A stretch of DNA of 64,000 nt, from assembly GCF_905163445.1 (NCBI RefSeq), contig NC_053183.1, forward strand, positions 17,360,001 to 17,424,000, written 5' to 3'. The translations under genes were made by a program, and so were the position numbers. The DNA comes from Pararge aegeria (taxonomy: Eukaryota > Arthropoda > Insecta > Lepidoptera > Nymphalidae). The notes under the pieces were generated by a model. It searched no databases. It saw only the letters and a list, made by a program, of their open reading frames with translations, and was not told the origin of the DNA. Of this stretch, positions 40,401 to 43,400 are shown one piece after another; position 1 is the stretch's first letter, and every line of letters begins with the position of its first letter.

Positions 40401-43400
40401 TTCTCAACAGCGTAACCTAACTTTTTTGTTTTACTAAGAATACATAACAAATCTCAATCACGTCATAAATTCGCATAACTGTTGTTTGTCATGTTTTCTT
40501 TATTGATAATGTCAAAAAAAAATAAGCTTTGTCACGACCGTATAAAGTTGATTTTCTAATGATACTTTGACAAAACTAAACCAGAGAAGTTCTGAATTTT
40601 GTAATTAGTTCCGAGTTACGCGAAAGTTTCTCACATGAGATTACAGACTTATTTTATAGCACAACATGTTGCAATGGTCTTTTAGTACACAAACATTTCG
40701 TTCATATATTGCTATAGGGATATTTAAGTGCAGAGTGACGACTTATGAGGAAAATTCCATTCCATTGGTACGAGAAACATTAATATCTTATGTCGGATAC
40801 GAATAAATCAATATACTTTTACTACTTCCAAACCACATAGAAAAAATGTATCATAGTAAGTTAGTTATAAGGTTATTATTTATATACGTCTATAATGCAC
40901 TTTCACACTTAATCATGAAAGAATTTATAAAAATTCCCTCTTTATTTTATTTTATTTCGTTTAGAAATACAACATCTTTCTTTTCTATTATATTAGTACA
41001 AATTTCAAAATTGAAACATATAATATTGTGCTATCCTTTACATTGTGCCACCAAATTGTACTCTCTTGCTTTGTATTTATATCTCTGTAACTACTTTTTT
41101 TTCTATGATGTACAGTATGTACATAAGTAGATTCATTCATTCATTCATTCATTCATTGTGTTATTTGTGAAAAAAGATTATAGCATAGCTAGCATTATTT
41201 TTGGATCTTAATTTAGTTTAGGTAAGATCTTTTTGTGCAACAGAATTACTTTTACAGTAGTAGTAGCTTAATCTCATAGAGCTCGTACGGGGAAGTACTC
41301 ACGCGATGCTTATGCCGCTAAGCGACATTGCTGTTTTCCTGAAACTAGCAGTGGCTAGCACGGGCGGGAGATAAACACTTTATCCCTCGATTATATCCCC
41401 TGGGATATAATACAAGGGATACAATTAACGTATCCACCTGCTAAATCACTATAAATAAATAAATAAATAAATAAATAAATATACTACGACAATACACATA
41501 TCGCCACCTAGCCCCAAAGTAAGCGTAGCTTGTGTTATGGGTACTAAGATGACTGATGAATATTTTTATGAATAATATACATAAATACTTTAAAATATAT
41601 ATATAAACACCCAGACACTGAAAAACATTCATGCTCATCACACAAACATTTTCCAGTTGTGGGAATCGAACCCACGGCCTTGGACTCAGAAAGCAGGGTC
41701 GCTGCAAACTGCGCCAATCACTGGAACATGGAATAGGAGAAGTTTACCCACGTTTATTAATACACATATATTATTTGGATATTATTTCCACTTGTGCGCC
41801 AGTGCTCTGAGAATTGATACAGCTGTCGGAGAAGGTAAATTTTTATCCTTTACCCGGGGAGATAATTGTCTCCTGCCCATGGTAGCACGGCTTTCCCCGA
41901 GGAGACAATTATCTCCCACGTGACGTGACGTGACGTGTCCATGGTGGACACGTCAGAGCGGCACTTTGTACGACGTATTCTTTGGATTTGTTTATAGGCG
42001 ATGTTTTGCCACTTACCCATCTGGTCGGTCTGTCAATTACTGAGTAGTTATTATTATAAAAAAAAGGAAATATGCCCAAAGTCAAAGTCAAAGTCAAAAA
42101 TGTCTCTGTTCAAGTAGGCCCATAGGTGGAACTTTTGATGCGAATTGCGAACTCATGAGAACTACACGGTAGTGAGCTGATGGCGATAACCATATTTGTA
42201 AACTTAAAACTAAAGCTACGGATTTCCAAACGCGTCCTGGTCTAAGAAGAAGCCCACAACGAACTAAGCCGGGTGTTTTTTTTTGTTATCACCATCTCAC
42301 ATTGTCATTTAAAATTATTAGACGAGCAACCTGGCTAGAGCCAGGATAGTTCACACCCAAGCTTTTTTATCGATTACGTAGTTCTTAATACTAATAGGAC
42401 CAGTTGGTTATATAATAATTCTGCTTTAACTGAAGTACGGAGTATCCTATAGTAGAGTTAAGCAAAGTATTTTGTATCGCCTTTAAATAAATGGGGCAGT
42501 CCTTAACCTATTAACCGTGGCAGTAACAGACTGATCTAGGTGAAGGAGCTGCACCCTAAACCCAGTGCGACCCACCCTGCACCTCCCCACACTTAGCGTC
42601 CACAAACAATTGCTACCGTGGAGAATTCTGTACGATTGTTTGAGCTGGTTTTAAATTTTTATTTAATTTCCGTCACAACGAGAAAAGATAAAGGACGTCT
42701 TTGACATGACTATAGGATTTGTTATACGAGTATTTATACTTAGATATAGAGAACATAAGAAATGTTTTATTTTCTTATCTGCGGGGACATTTGCGTTTTT
42801 TATAAATCAATTGGTAGGTATAATTCTCATAACCGACCTGGAGTCAGGATACTGACATATACGAGTACCACGTGCCTCATAGAGCACGTTAGGTCGATCT
42901 GTTACTCTCACTCACGTGTTAACTATGAATTTATTTGTGTATATATATTAATGAATATATATAAATATATTGTATTTACACATTGTTTTATATAGTTCAT
43001 TTGAAATTAATTAATATTATAAAAAATAGTTAACATTTTTATGTAATGCATTTCATGTTAAAAATATTGTATGTAGGACTTGATCAACTTATATTAACCA
43101 CAGAAAAACTTTAATCTGGTGGGAGAATTATTCCTATCTGTCTCCCTGCCCTGTCCCCTCAGGGGGACAAATAGGAAAAAAAAGTGCGCCCGACGCGAAG
43201 AGGGGACAGATCAAACTATTTTTTTCCGGTCTGTCCCCCTGCGGTTTTCTAAGAGGAACAGACAGGAATAAGAAGTTGGATCACACTTTGTTCAATTCAC
43301 CGGCAAAGACCACGCAATTTAGCGTAGCGTACAGCTTGTATTCGAATAAAAGCCAAACTTTTATTCTAAGTCTTGCTACGGATATACTACATTCAATATT

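Noticed and set aside
40846..41130. 94-codon hydrophobic ORF
   Set aside because: AT-driven Phe/Leu/Tyr-rich frame ending in a LINE tail; no family features.
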